A stretch of 64,000 nt of DNA from Negativicutes bacterium (lineage in GTDB: Bacteria; Bacillota_C; Negativicutes; Sporomusales_B; JARLHX01): assembly GCA_031292015.1 (NCBI GenBank), contig JARLHY010000005.1:1-64000 (forward strand), written 5' to 3'. Below the pieces are notes generated by a model. It was not told the origin of the DNA, searched no databases, and worked only from the letters and a program-made list of their open reading frames with translations. Of this stretch, positions 24,831 through 32,474 are shown in pieces. The translations under genes and the position numbers were made by a program. Numbering within the stretch: the first letter of the stretch is position 1; every line of letters begins with the position of its first letter.

Positions 24831-26264
24831 TTAATTCAGCGGGGTTCCCATGGGCATTCCGGCAAACAGCAGACCCAGAGAAATGACAATTGCTCCCACT
24901 ATCGTCAGAATCATGCCGATTTTGAACAGATCTTTAAATGTATAGTAGCCTGCCGCGTAGGTCAATACGAAACACAGGCTCTCCGTGACCAGGATAAAAT
25001 GGGTCGATGACGCCAAACCCGCGGTCATAGCCATTGCCTGTATGGGAAATCCGCTCTGCTGGGAATAGGCGATAACCAGCGGAACGTTGACCGCAGCCGC
25101 GGCGGTAAAACTGGAGAAGCCCAGCGAGTCGACGGCGACGAGCAACGTGACGGCAAAGGGCTGCATTGCCAGAGGCAGCACGGCCAGCGGTTTTACGGCA
25201 TACTGGGCTATCCAGCTGGCCAGTCCGCTGTCGAACGCAGCCACCCCCATCGCAAAGCCGCCGATCATCAGCATCAGAGACCCCCAGGCAAGGTTGGTCT
25301 CGACCTCTTTCCAGCTACCGAAAGCACTGATGCCGGGTATGGTCAGCAAGCCGACAATGAGAAGCGAGACTACCGCGATCGGCATTTTTGTGACATCGCC
25401 TGTCAGCCAGAGGATTACGGCAATCGCAAATACGACAAGGGTAATTTTTTCCTTCTTCGACCAAGGCCCCATGTCCGCCAGCTCTTTGCGGATCACCTCA
25501 GGTCCGAACGGCAGATATTCCATCTCGGGAGGATACATTCTCTTGATCAGCCACAAGGCTATTATCCCAAGAACAACAGCGATGGGGGTTGCTATTATCA
25601 GCCATTGGAGGAAGGAAATCGTCAGCCCTGCGTTTTTCTCCAGAAAACTGATGGTAATGATGTTGGAGGGTGTTCCGGACGGAGTGCACAGGCCACCGAT
25701 AACTGCCCCAAAAGTAATGGCAAACATCATACAAGTGCCGAAGTTGCTTTTGCCGGGCTTAGCTCCCGCCGACCTGGCTATACTCAGGCCAAGGGGGTAC
25801 ATCAGGGCGACCTGGGCCACATCGGTGATAAAATGACAGAACGATACCCAGAAAAAGATATTCAGTATCCGGTTGACTTTGGTGCCGGCTACGCTGAGCA
25901 TCATATAGGTAATCCGCTTGCCGAGGCCGGATTGGGTAAAAGCTACCGATAATGCCAAACAGCCTACCATAAACGGTACGAAAGGATCGCCAAAACTCTG
26001 GGCAGCCACTTTGTTGAAGGGAGCGGCTCCCACAATATGCAGCAGCGGCAGTACAAGCAATCCCGACACAGGAATAGGCAGCGCCTCGGTAACCCACCAG
26101 AAGATGGTGGTTGCCATCACCCCCAGCGTCCGAACCGCCGCCAGCTTCAGCCCCCAGAACGGCGGCATAAGGTAGGCCGCGACAAGGATGGCAACACCGA
26201 TGACAAAATGCAGTTGCTTCTTATACTGAGAATCGATCTTTTGTGGTAGAACCGCTGTATCCAT
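24831..26264 (-). CDS. DASS (SLC13)-family anion:Na+ symporter
   Basis: A 477-residue membrane protein with about twelve hydrophobic helices and the family features TEALPIPVSGLLVLPLLHI, the helix-breaking SGTPSNIIT loop and the repeated SSFTAAAAVNVPL loop. Members carry succinate, malate, citrate, tartrate or sulfate. It lies between the cyclase-like hydrolase and the HMGL-like enzyme and probably imports the operon's organic-acid substrate. The start has an AGGATGAGG site. Confidence 0.88.
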   Translation of the reverse strand: MDTAVLPQKIDSQYKKQLHFVIGVAILVAAYLMPPFWGLKLAAVRTLGVMATTIFWWVTEALPIPVSGLLVLPLLHIVGAAPFNKVAAQSFGDPFVPFMVGCLALSVAFTQSGLGKRITYMMLSVAGTKVNRILNIFFWVSFCHFITDVAQVALMYPLGLSIARSAGAKPGKSNFGTCMMFAITFGAVIGGLCTPSGTPSNIITISFLEKNAGLTISFLQWLIIATPIAVVLGIIALWLIKRMYPPEMEYLPFGPEVIRKELADMGPWSKKEKITLVVFAIAVILWLTGDVTKMPIAVVSLLIVGLLTIPGISAFGSWKEVETNLAWGSLMLMIGGFAMGVAAFDSGLASWIAQYAVKPLAVLPLAMQPFAVTLLVAVDSLGFSSFTAAAAVNVPLVIAYSQQSGFPIQAMAMTAGLASSTHFILVTESLCFVLTYAAGYYTFKDLFKIGMILTIVGAIVISLGLLFAGMPMGTPLN

Positions 26265-26295
26265 CTAACCTCATCCTTTGCTCTTTGGTGGCACG

Positions 26296-27063
26296 CTACG
26301 CTTCGATCATAGCGACCGCCCGGCACCAGCCGGCGGTACAGCCCTCGAACTTCACCGGCAGCGCCGACACTAAAAAGCCGTGCGCTTTTGGCAGATCTTC
26401 CAGATGGGCCAACTTCTCGATCTGCAGGTATTCGCGTTTGCGGCCATGCATGTGAGTCGGCCACAGTTCCTTCTTGTCACCGGTTTTCTTGAATGACGCC
26501 ACCATGGCCTGCACCGGCCTGTCCAGCGTCCAGGCGTCGATGCCGATGCAGCGGATTCCCTGGTCCAGCAGCCAGTCCAGGCCGGTGATGCCCAAGCCGG
26601 ACTGCATCTTCAGGTAGGTTTGCGTATCGGTGCCCCAGTACTTGTCGCAGCCGGTATGTAAAAGAACGATATCCCCTGCTTTCAGTACATAGCCGATCTT
26701 GGCCAGAGCTTCCTTCATATCGCCGATGGTGATTTCCGCCCCCGGTTCCTTGTGCCGCATATCCAGTACGACGCCGGGACCAAAACACCATTCCAGCGGG
26801 ATCTGGTCAACGGTCCTGGACGGTTTTCCCTCGCTGAGGGGTCCGTAGTGAAAAGGGGCGTCGATATGGGTTCCGGCATGGGCCGATCCGGAAATAAAGT
26901 CGGTGGCGAGGGCCATGGTATCAGGAAAATCGGTGGGTTCGATGCCGGCCATCTTAGCCAGGCGGTAAGCGCCGGCCGAATGGTCGGAATGCTCGATTTT
27001 CGGGCCGAAGGGTTCAGTCGCTCCATTGTGGTGGGAGACGCTCAAATCAATAAACTTATACAT
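26296..27063 (-). CDS. Cyclase-family (kynurenine-formamidase-like) hydrolase
   Basis: A 255-residue protein of the cyclase/KynB superfamily. The metal-binding signature SAHAGTHIDAPFHYG (HxGTHxDxPxH) is intact, with an upstream DLSVSHHNGATEPF and a C-terminal EGCTAGWCRAVA. Family members hydrolyse N-formylkynurenine, isatin or other cyclic amides and esters. The start codon lies inside the 3' end of the gntR gene (8-bp overlap), so the two are translationally linked. The substrate is unknown; the partners DASS and HMGL suggest an organic acid or lactone. Confidence 0.85.
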   Translation of the reverse strand: MYKFIDLSVSHHNGATEPFGPKIEHSDHSAGAYRLAKMAGIEPTDFPDTMALATDFISGSAHAGTHIDAPFHYGPLSEGKPSRTVDQIPLEWCFGPGVVLDMRHKEPGAEITIGDMKEALAKIGYVLKAGDIVLLHTGCDKYWGTDTQTYLKMQSGLGITGLDWLLDQGIRCIGIDAWTLDRPVQAMVASFKKTGDKKELWPTHMHGRKREYLQIEKLAHLEDLPKAHGFLVSALPVKFEGCTAGWCRAVAMIEA

Positions 27064-27763
27064 CTTTCTTGTCAGCCTCCTTGATAACGTTTTTTTGAAT
27101 AAGCAGCACTTTCCTGATGGCGTCCGCCAGTTCCCGGCCGACCCGCAGGCGGTGATCCCGGGTTATCGCCTCGGCCCTGTCGGCATCCCGCGTTTTGATG
27201 GCTTCGATTAAAAGATCATGCTCCAGGTCCGATGTTTTCACCGCCGCCGGTTTGAGGCCGAAAATCGCCCGGCCGTATTGGGATTTGACAAGAAGGTCAT
27301 CCACCATCGACAGCAGATTCGGGTACGGCGATTTACCGATTATAGCCTGGTGAAACTGGCGGTTCAGCCGCGCGTACTCGACCGAGTCACCTTGCGCGGC
27401 CACCTTCTTCATGGTTGCCTCCAAAGCGACGATCGCTCCAATATCCGCGTCCTGCATAAAGGGTATCGCCGTACGGATTGCCATACTCTCCAGCGCAGCC
27501 CGCATGACGAAAACCTCTTCGATCCATTCCGGCGAAGGGGTCGCGACCACCGCTCCGGCGTGCGGCTTTGTCTCGATCAGACCCGTGGCCTCCAGCATTT
27601 TCAGCGCTTCTCTTACCGGGATATCGCTGACTGACAGTTGCTCAGCGATGTCTTTGACAATCAGCCTTGTTCCCGGCGTCAATTTGTTGGCGATGATGGC
27701 ATCAAACAGAGCCTGATAGACAAGCTCGGCTTTGGTTGAATATTGCCCTACCAATTTCAGCAC
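27056..27763 (-). CDS. GntR (FadR subfamily) transcriptional regulator
   Basis: A 235-residue regulator. The N-terminal winged helix (LTPGTRLIVKDIAEQLSVSDIPVREALKMLEATGLIETKPHAGAVV) is typical of GntR, and the helical FCD ligand domain follows, with candidate metal-ligand His residues at NRQFHQAI and RDHRLRV. It is the first gene of a four-gene operon with the cyclase, DASS transporter and HMGL-like enzyme. It probably represses the operon and is released by its substrate. An AT-rich heptamer repeat upstream may be the operator. Confidence 0.9.
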   Translation of the reverse strand: MLKLVGQYSTKAELVYQALFDAIIANKLTPGTRLIVKDIAEQLSVSDIPVREALKMLEATGLIETKPHAGAVVATPSPEWIEEVFVMRAALESMAIRTAIPFMQDADIGAIVALEATMKKVAAQGDSVEYARLNRQFHQAIIGKSPYPNLLSMVDDLLVKSQYGRAIFGLKPAAVKTSDLEHDLLIEAIKTRDADRAEAITRDHRLRVGRELADAIRKVLLIQKNVIKEADKKDV

Positions 27764-27883
27764 CGATACTCCTCCTTCTTGGTAATCGCCCCAGTCCTTC
27801 CAGGGACCCTTGCCATATTGACCCGCTCCTTTCCTCCCGGCCCCAATTTCAGCGATAGACTCGGAAAAGTCGGCCCGGCTTAC

Positions 27884-27918
27884 TTTTAATATATTATATA
27901 TTATATATTATATTAAAA
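27884..27918. repeat. AT-only heptamer repeat upstream of gntR
   Basis: A 35-base A/T-only run containing three direct TATATTA heptamers, with near-palindromic ends (TTTTAATAT and ATATTAAAA). It starts about 120 bases upstream of the gntR start, between it and the divergent small gene. It may be a promoter or operator for either. Confidence 0.6.
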
Positions 27919-27974
27919 TTCTAACAATTTCCAGCCTTTTTGTCAATCCTGATTTCGGGGAAGGATGATCAAGT

Positions 27975-28003
27975 AACCTCCATCGGCTATTTTACATAAT
28001 ATA
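27975..28003 (+). promoter_or_regulatory. Sigma-K/sigma-E-like promoter of the 77-residue protein
   Basis: AAC (27975-27977), 17 bases, then CATAATATA (27995-28003), again fitting AC-N16/17-CATANNNTA. The spacing equals that of the two repeat genes. The ATG is 46 bases downstream. Confidence 0.5.
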
Positions 28004-28048
28004 GAATGCGGATAGTTATTATCCAGCCTGTTGTAAAGGAGAAGTGCC

Positions 28049-28282
28049 ATGGCTGACCTGTTTCAGTTCGCCCCGGGAGCGACCGTGTATGTCCTGGCCG
28101 ATTCCGGCGCGGAGTTTGTGGGACACATTCTGGGGCTCCGTCACCAGGACGACGCCCGGCCGGAGGTACAGTTCCTGTTTCTCCGGCTGACGAGTGCCTC
28201 AAGCCCTTACAGTGTTGGAGATGTGGTGGCAATCAACGTCACATTGATCATCTCGATAGGTCCTCTGACCACGCCGGCTTAA
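28049..28282 (+). CDS. Small hypothetical protein, possibly spore-associated
   Basis: A 77-residue protein with an AAAGGAG site 6 bases before its ATG. It is rich in hydrophobic beta-formers (ATVYVLADSGAEFVGHILG; VGDVVAINVTLIISIG) and looks like a compact beta protein. It has no signal peptide, Cys or known motif. It stands alone on the plus strand between minus-strand genes with its own terminator. The upstream element resembles a mother-cell sporulation promoter, so a role in the spore coat is possible. Family not recognised. Confidence 0.8.
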   Translation: MADLFQFAPGATVYVLADSGAEFVGHILGLRHQDDARPEVQFLFLRLTSASSPYSVGDVVAINVTLIISIGPLTTPA

Positions 28283-28308
28283 GCTTCTTAGCAGTCGAAA
28301 CCCAAACT

Positions 28309-28339
28309 AAAATAGCCCTGCCGCCTGCAGGGCTATTTT
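28309..28339. terminator. Bidirectional terminator
   Basis: A perfect 13-bp stem (AAAATAGCCCTGC and its complement) with a 5-base loop and T or A runs on each side, between the convergent small gene and the GNAT gene. Confidence 0.92.
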
Positions 28340-28366
28340 TCGCACGGGACCGCCTTTCCCGCCAGT

Positions 28367-28822
28367 CTAGCCGGGACTGCCGCTCCGCCGCAGGAGATTG
28401 GTCTCGGCGGCAACCTTGCTGAAGCCCCACTTCTCGTAAAAAGAAATGTTCTGTTCCCGGCAGTATAGCTCGACCCTTTCAACATTCCTCAGCAAAGGCT
28501 GTTTGAGAAGATGTTCCAGCAGCCGTTTCCCGTTGCCCTGACCCCGGCATTTTTCCGCCACGATTACGTCGTAGATCATAGCCCGGCACACGCCGTCCGA
28601 CAAGTATCTGGCAAAGGCGAGGATCTCGCCGTCGGTGGCGATGAGTGCGACAATGCGGCTGTTGGCCAGCAATTGCCTGACACTTTCGCCGGTCCGGCTG
28701 CGGGACCAGGTTTCACGCCGGAACAAGGCCACCAGGCCGTCGATCTGGTCTTCGCCAAGCTTGTCCACAAACCGGGCTTCCCCGGCTGATGCCTTCCAAT
28801 CACCCTCCCTGATCTCCTCCAT
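28367..28822 (-). CDS. GNAT-family N-acetyltransferase
   Basis: A 151-residue acetyltransferase. The acetyl-CoA motif A reads VAEKCRGQGNGKRLLEHLL and the end carries ISFYEKWGFSKV (motif B). The start is placed at 28822, an ATG with AAGGAGG 8 bases away; a start twelve codons upstream lacks a site. Single-gene unit ending at a shared bidirectional terminator. The substrate cannot be told from sequence. Confidence 0.9.
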   Translation of the reverse strand: MEEIREGDWKASAGEARFVDKLGEDQIDGLVALFRRETWSRSRTGESVRQLLANSRIVALIATDGEILAFARYLSDGVCRAMIYDVIVAEKCRGQGNGKRLLEHLLKQPLLRNVERVELYCREQNISFYEKWGFSKVAAETNLLRRSGSPG

Positions 28823-29164
28823 ATTGCGTCCCTCCTTTTCTTCCATGGACCGGGCCAACTATCCGCGCACTGGCCTGAGCTGTTATTTCCTACCGTTTTG
28901 AAGCTGGCCGACTAAAGATCGCGGCTTATTTTATTCCCGGCCAATTTTTATGGTAACCCGCCCAATTTCTTACCTATATTTTACATCATCATTTTTGGGC
29001 TGCAAGGCATCCGGGTGAAATAACAGCGCAGGGGGTGGCGGGAATATGGAACTATCCCACCGGCCGCAGAAGAAAAATTCAGTGTGGGAGCGCAGTTACG
29101 GGTGAACAGGCCCAATTTTCCCTCCACTCCAAGTCTTAGCGTTAGGCTGCAAAGGTGTATGGCA
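28823..29164. other. Intergenic region without a clear gene
   Basis: About 340 bases between the GNAT start and the terminator of the PPOX gene. A possible 19-codon ORF (29046-29105, plus) is too short to support. No riboswitch or repeat was recognised. The GNAT promoter should lie at its left side. Confidence 0.5.
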
Positions 29165-29212
29165 AATAAAAACCTCGCTGAAAAGGGTTTATAAACCTAT
29201 CTCAACGAGGTT
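29165..29212 (-). terminator. Terminator of the PPOX-family gene
   Basis: A long imperfect hairpin with closing arms AACCTCG/CGAGGTT (29171-29212) and an inner GGTTTATAAACC, followed by TTTTTAT on the minus strand. Confidence 0.8.
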
Positions 29213-29236
29213 GCGGTCAACGAACAGCCAAAATCT

Positions 29237-29707
29237 TTACCGCCGGGCCTTGCCGGTGACGTGCTCGATGTCCAGGCGCAGTACCGCGGTTTTGTCGAAG
29301 GACTGGGCGGCGTATTCTTTTCCTTTTACGATATAGTCGTCGCTGCTGGCGTATTTTTCGATAAGCGCGACCAGCGCCGTCATTTTTTCTTCACCGGTGA
29401 CGTCAACCGCCTTTCCGAAAGCGATCACGCTTTTGTATTTCATGCTGAAGGCATCCGGCAGGGGACTCGCTTCGGTTACGATGCAGAAGGAAACCTTGTT
29501 GTTGTTTTGCAGAAAGGCCAGTTTTTGCCCCTCCAGAGCGCAGTGGACGTAAATGCTGTTGTCCCGGTAAACATAGCTCAAGGGCACGCCATAGCCGTAA
29601 TCATTGGTGCCGACCATCGACAAAACCCCGTAGCCGCCATTCATTAAAACATCCGCTGTTTCCTGCTCACTGAGCATTCTGTCCTGACGCCGCACATCGT
29701 TGAACAA
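29237..29707 (-). CDS. Pyridoxamine 5'-phosphate oxidase-family (NimA-like) protein
   Basis: A 156-residue split-barrel flavin-binding protein. The order MLSEQETADVLMNGGYGVLSMVG, GYPLSYVYRD-like segment (GVPLSYVYRDNSIYVHCALEGQK), and VSFCIVTEA matches the NimA/5-nitroimidazole-resistance-related group common in anaerobes. The start is a TTG at 29707 with GGAGGAG 8 bases before it. Members reduce small nitro compounds or bind flavin/heme; which applies here is not known. Confidence 0.88.
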   Translation of the reverse strand: MFNDVRRQDRMLSEQETADVLMNGGYGVLSMVGTNDYGYGVPLSYVYRDNSIYVHCALEGQKLAFLQNNNKVSFCIVTEASPLPDAFSMKYKSVIAFGKAVDVTGEEKMTALVALIEKYASSDDYIVKGKEYAAQSFDKTAVLRLDIEHVTGKARR

Positions 29708-29889
29708 AGCAATCTCCTCCTAATAATACTATTCAGGTTCTTACTGCCGGACCACCTTCAGCCCGGGTTCTTTCCATCAGGCTTGGCCAAAGCCCGCCAG
29801 ACGGACTTTGACGCCTCTTTATTGCAAAATCGGCACGTCACATCTTCAAATTACTTTCCCTTTTTATGGCTATTTTCCTGCAAGCCGTA

Positions 29890-30624
29890 TCAGGTCATGT
29901 ACAGGCCACCGTTGACGCTGACGGTCTGGCCGGTAATGTAGCCGTTATCGGCCAGCATCACCGCGGCCCGGGCCACTTCCTCGACAGCCCCGAACCGGCC
30001 CACCGGGATCGCGCGGGTGCTGGCTCGCGGGTTGCTTGTGATCATTTCGGTTTCGACCAGCGCCGGTGCGATGGAATTGACGGTAATACCCTCTTTGGCC
30101 AGAGCGGCGGCGTAGTAATGGGTAAGCCCGAGGATCCCGGCCTTGGAAGCGGCGTAGTGCGGACCGATGATACCCCCGATATGAGCGGCGGTGGACGACA
30201 GATTGATGATCCGCCCCCACGCCTTGCGGCGCATCGCCGGCAGCACCGCCTGGGTCAGGAGAAATGCCGACTTCAGATTGGCGCAGAGGGTGTCATCCCA
30301 ATCCTGCTCGCTGATGGTCTCAATGCTAGACGGGCGGCCGATACCGGCGTTGTTGACAAGAATATCGACGGTTCCCAGCTCTTTTTCAACAGTGCCCAGC
30401 AAAAGCGAAACCGCCCCGGCCGAGGAAACGTCGGCCCGGACAGCGAGACTCCGACCGCCGCAGGCCTCAATCTGGCGGCATACTTCCTCAGCCAGGTCGT
30501 TATTGACCAGATAATTGACAGCCACCTTCACCCCGGCCTGAGCCAAAGCGATGGCGACGGCTTTGCCGATGCCCCGGCTGGCCCCGGTTACAAGGGCGGT
30601 TTTCCCCGGCAGTTCACTATTCAT
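29890..30624 (-). CDS. Short-chain dehydrogenase/reductase (FabG-like)
   Basis: A 244-residue classical SDR. It has the Rossmann motif TGASRGIGKAVA, NNAGIG, and the catalytic Ser-Tyr-Lys set (NLSSTAAHIGG, then YAASKAG). The C-terminal GYITGQTVSVNGGLYM is typical of 3-oxoacyl-ACP reductase-like members. It is monocistronic and has no fatty-acid synthesis genes nearby, so a ketone or 3-oxoacyl substrate outside the main FAS system is possible. The start is an ATG with a GAAGGAAGG site. Confidence 0.9.
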   Translation of the reverse strand: MNSELPGKTALVTGASRGIGKAVAIALAQAGVKVAVNYLVNNDLAEEVCRQIEACGGRSLAVRADVSSAGAVSLLLGTVEKELGTVDILVNNAGIGRPSSIETISEQDWDDTLCANLKSAFLLTQAVLPAMRRKAWGRIINLSSTAAHIGGIIGPHYAASKAGILGLTHYYAAALAKEGITVNSIAPALVETEMITSNPRASTRAIPVGRFGAVEEVARAAVMLADNGYITGQTVSVNGGLYMT

Positions 30625-30764
30625 CAGATCGGCCTTCCTTCTTTAAACAATCTGCACTAAGACAGTCCCGGCGATTTGCCATCCCAAACCTTCACCTTTT
30701 GAGAGATTATACCATCCTTTTCCTGTCAAAACAATATCCCGTTCAGCTGCGTCCGTCAGGGGAC

Positions 30765-30797
30765 TGTCACAGTCTTGTCACATTTTTTCACTATAAT
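30765..30797 (+). promoter_or_regulatory. Promoter region with TGTCACA direct repeats
   Basis: Two TGTCACA copies, at 30765-30771 and 30776-30782, are 11 bases apart, one helical turn. A TATAAT -10 box sits at 30792-30797. It precedes the small HTH genes and the efflux pair, and the repeats could be their own binding sites. Confidence 0.45.
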
Positions 30798-30883
30798 AAA
30801 TCATCTGTTTGAAAAATGTTCTGAAATAACGGAAGAATCGCACTATGTTGACAGCACCGGCTGCCTGAAAATAGGAGGCTATT

Positions 30884-31078
30884 ATGGATCTGCTGACCCC
30901 GGCTGAAGTGGCCGCCATACTAAAAGTGCATCGCCGAACTGTTATATCCTGGCTGCAAAAAAAGCAGATCCCGGGTTTTAAACTGGGCGAGAACGCGGCC
31001 GGCCAGTGGCGGACCGACCGGCGGGATCTGGATAGGTACTTATTGGATCATAAGCTGAATAAGGGGGGCGGCCAGTGA
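30884..31078 (+). CDS. Small excisionase-family HTH protein 1
   Basis: A 64-residue protein consisting of one winged MerR/Xis-like helix-turn-helix: LTPAEVAAILKVHRRTVISWLQKKQIPGFKLG then QWRTDRRDLDRYL. There is no effector domain. It overlaps the next gene by 4 bases (GTGA), so the two are co-translated. No integrase or phage gene is nearby, so a role as local regulator of the efflux operon is more likely than excision. Confidence 0.87.
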   Translation: MDLLTPAEVAAILKVHRRTVISWLQKKQIPGFKLGENAAGQWRTDRRDLDRYLLDHKLNKGGGQ

Positions 31079-31275
31079 ATCTGTTGACACCGGATGAGGT
31101 AGCTGCTATGTTAAAGGTCAAACGCCGAACCGTTCTCCGCTGGATTCAGCAGGGTAAACTGCCGGGTATCAGGCTGAAGGAAGGCATCGCGTCCCAGTGG
31201 CGCGTTGACAGAGATGATCTGGACGAGTACCTCAAAACCTTGAAGGGTAAGTGGACCAGCCAAAGCGAATTCTAG
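31075..31275 (+). CDS. Small excisionase-family HTH protein 2
   Basis: A 66-residue tandem paralogue of the preceding protein (LTPDEVAAMLKVKRRTVLRWIQQGKLPGIRL, QWRVDRDDLDEYL). It starts with GTG inside the stop of its partner. It ends 44 bases before the efflux adaptor start, and all four genes may form one transcript. The pair might act as a heterodimer on paired sites such as the TGTCACA repeats upstream; this is inference. Confidence 0.87.
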   Translation: MNLLTPDEVAAMLKVKRRTVLRWIQQGKLPGIRLKEGIASQWRVDRDDLDEYLKTLKGKWTSQSEF

Positions 31276-31319
31276 CGATATTTGACGAATTATTCGTGGC
31301 GAAGGGTGTGTTGCAATTC

Positions 31320-32474
31320 ATGGGAAATATCTGGCACAATCATGGTCTTATCCGTTTCTCTTTGGCATTACTTATTGTTGCCGGTCTTGCCGCCGGCTGC
31401 GGGCGGACCCAGGCGCCCGCCCAGAACGCCGTGGCTGTCACGGTGGGCAAGGCCGAATCGCGCAATATGCCGATACAGGTCGAAGCGGTGGGCAATGTGG
31501 AGGCCTTCAATTCGGTGATTATCCTGCCGCAGGTCACCGGGCGGGTGCTCAATCTGCACTTCCAGCAAGGGCAGGATGTGAAAACCGGCGATCTTCTGGT
31601 TACCATCGACCCGACTCCGTTCGAACAGAAGCTGGCCCAGGCTCAGGCTCAACTGTCCCGGGACACGGAACAGGGCTCTTTCGCGACATCCTCGGCCAGA
31701 CGCTACGACGAATTATACCGGCGTGGAGCCGTCTCCCGTCAGGATTTCGAACAAATGAACACATCTTCGTCAGCCCAGGCGGCCACGGTGCAGCAGTCGC
31801 AGGCGGCGGTGGAGAGTGCCCGCATCGATCTGAACAACTGCTATATCCGCTCACCTATCAACGGGCGGACCGGCGCTTTCCTGGCCAATCTCGGCGCACT
31901 GGCGACAATGAACGCGACCCAGTTGGTGGTGGTCAACCAGATTGAGCCGATATTCGTTAAATTTACCGTGCCGGAGAAATATCTGGCTGCCATTACCGCC
32001 GCTCAGAAAACCGTCCCGCTCCAGGTCACCGCGACTATCGCCGACTCGGGGCTGAGCGTGGGCGACGGCGTACTTACCTTCATCGACAATACGGTGGACA
32101 CTGCGTCCGGCGTGGTGCAGATGAAGGCCCAGTTCCCCAACACTGCCCGTCAGCTTTGGCCCGGGCAGTTTATCCGAGTCATCCTTAAGCTGGGCGAACA
32201 GCCGGACGCGGTGGTTGTACCCAGTGAGTCCGTGATGAACGGCCAGAAAGGTACCTATGTATTTGTCGTCAAGGATGATATGACGGTGGAAACGCGACAG
32301 GTAACCCAAGACCGGGTCATCGGCAAAGTGGCGGTCATTACCAAAGGCCTGAGCGCCGGCGAGACGGTCGTCACCGACGGACAGGTCAACCTGCGCCCCG
32401 GCTCGACCATCAACATCAAAGAAGCGGCCGGCGCCAGCCCCCAGTCGAATCCCCAAGGCGGTGGTAAGCAGTGA
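31320..32474 (+). CDS. RND efflux periplasmic adaptor lipoprotein
   Basis: A 384-residue membrane fusion protein of the AcrA/MexA group. I place the start at the ATG at 31320, giving a short N-region, a hydrophobic stretch and the lipobox LAAGC, so it should be a lipoprotein. The order is a lipoyl half-motif (VTGRVLNLHFQQGQDVKTGDLLVTIDP), an alpha-hairpin, the second lipoyl half (YIRSPINGRTGA), then beta-barrel and membrane-proximal domains. The adaptor bridges the inner-membrane pump to an outer-membrane channel; no TolC-like gene is in the window. Its stop overlaps the pump start by 4 bases. No strong ribosome site precedes the ATG. Confidence 0.9.
   Translation: MGNIWHNHGLIRFSLALLIVAGLAAGCGRTQAPAQNAVAVTVGKAESRNMPIQVEAVGNVEAFNSVIILPQVTGRVLNLHFQQGQDVKTGDLLVTIDPTPFEQKLAQAQAQLSRDTEQGSFATSSARRYDELYRRGAVSRQDFEQMNTSSSAQAATVQQSQAAVESARIDLNNCYIRSPINGRTGAFLANLGALATMNATQLVVVNQIEPIFVKFTVPEKYLAAITAAQKTVPLQVTATIADSGLSVGDGVLTFIDNTVDTASGVVQMKAQFPNTARQLWPGQFIRVILKLGEQPDAVVVPSESVMNGQKGTYVFVVKDDMTVETRQVTQDRVIGKVAVITKGLSAGETVVTDGQVNLRPGSTINIKEAAGASPQSNPQGGGKQ

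Noticed and set aside
29046..29105. 19-codon plus-strand ORF in the GNAT-PPOX gap
   Set aside because: It has an ATG and a G-rich stretch upstream, but it is too short and unlike anything I know to support a gene.
30884..31275. Prophage or integrative element marked by excisionase-like genes
   Set aside because: No integrase, att repeats, phage or conjugation genes are nearby; the genes lead directly into an efflux operon.
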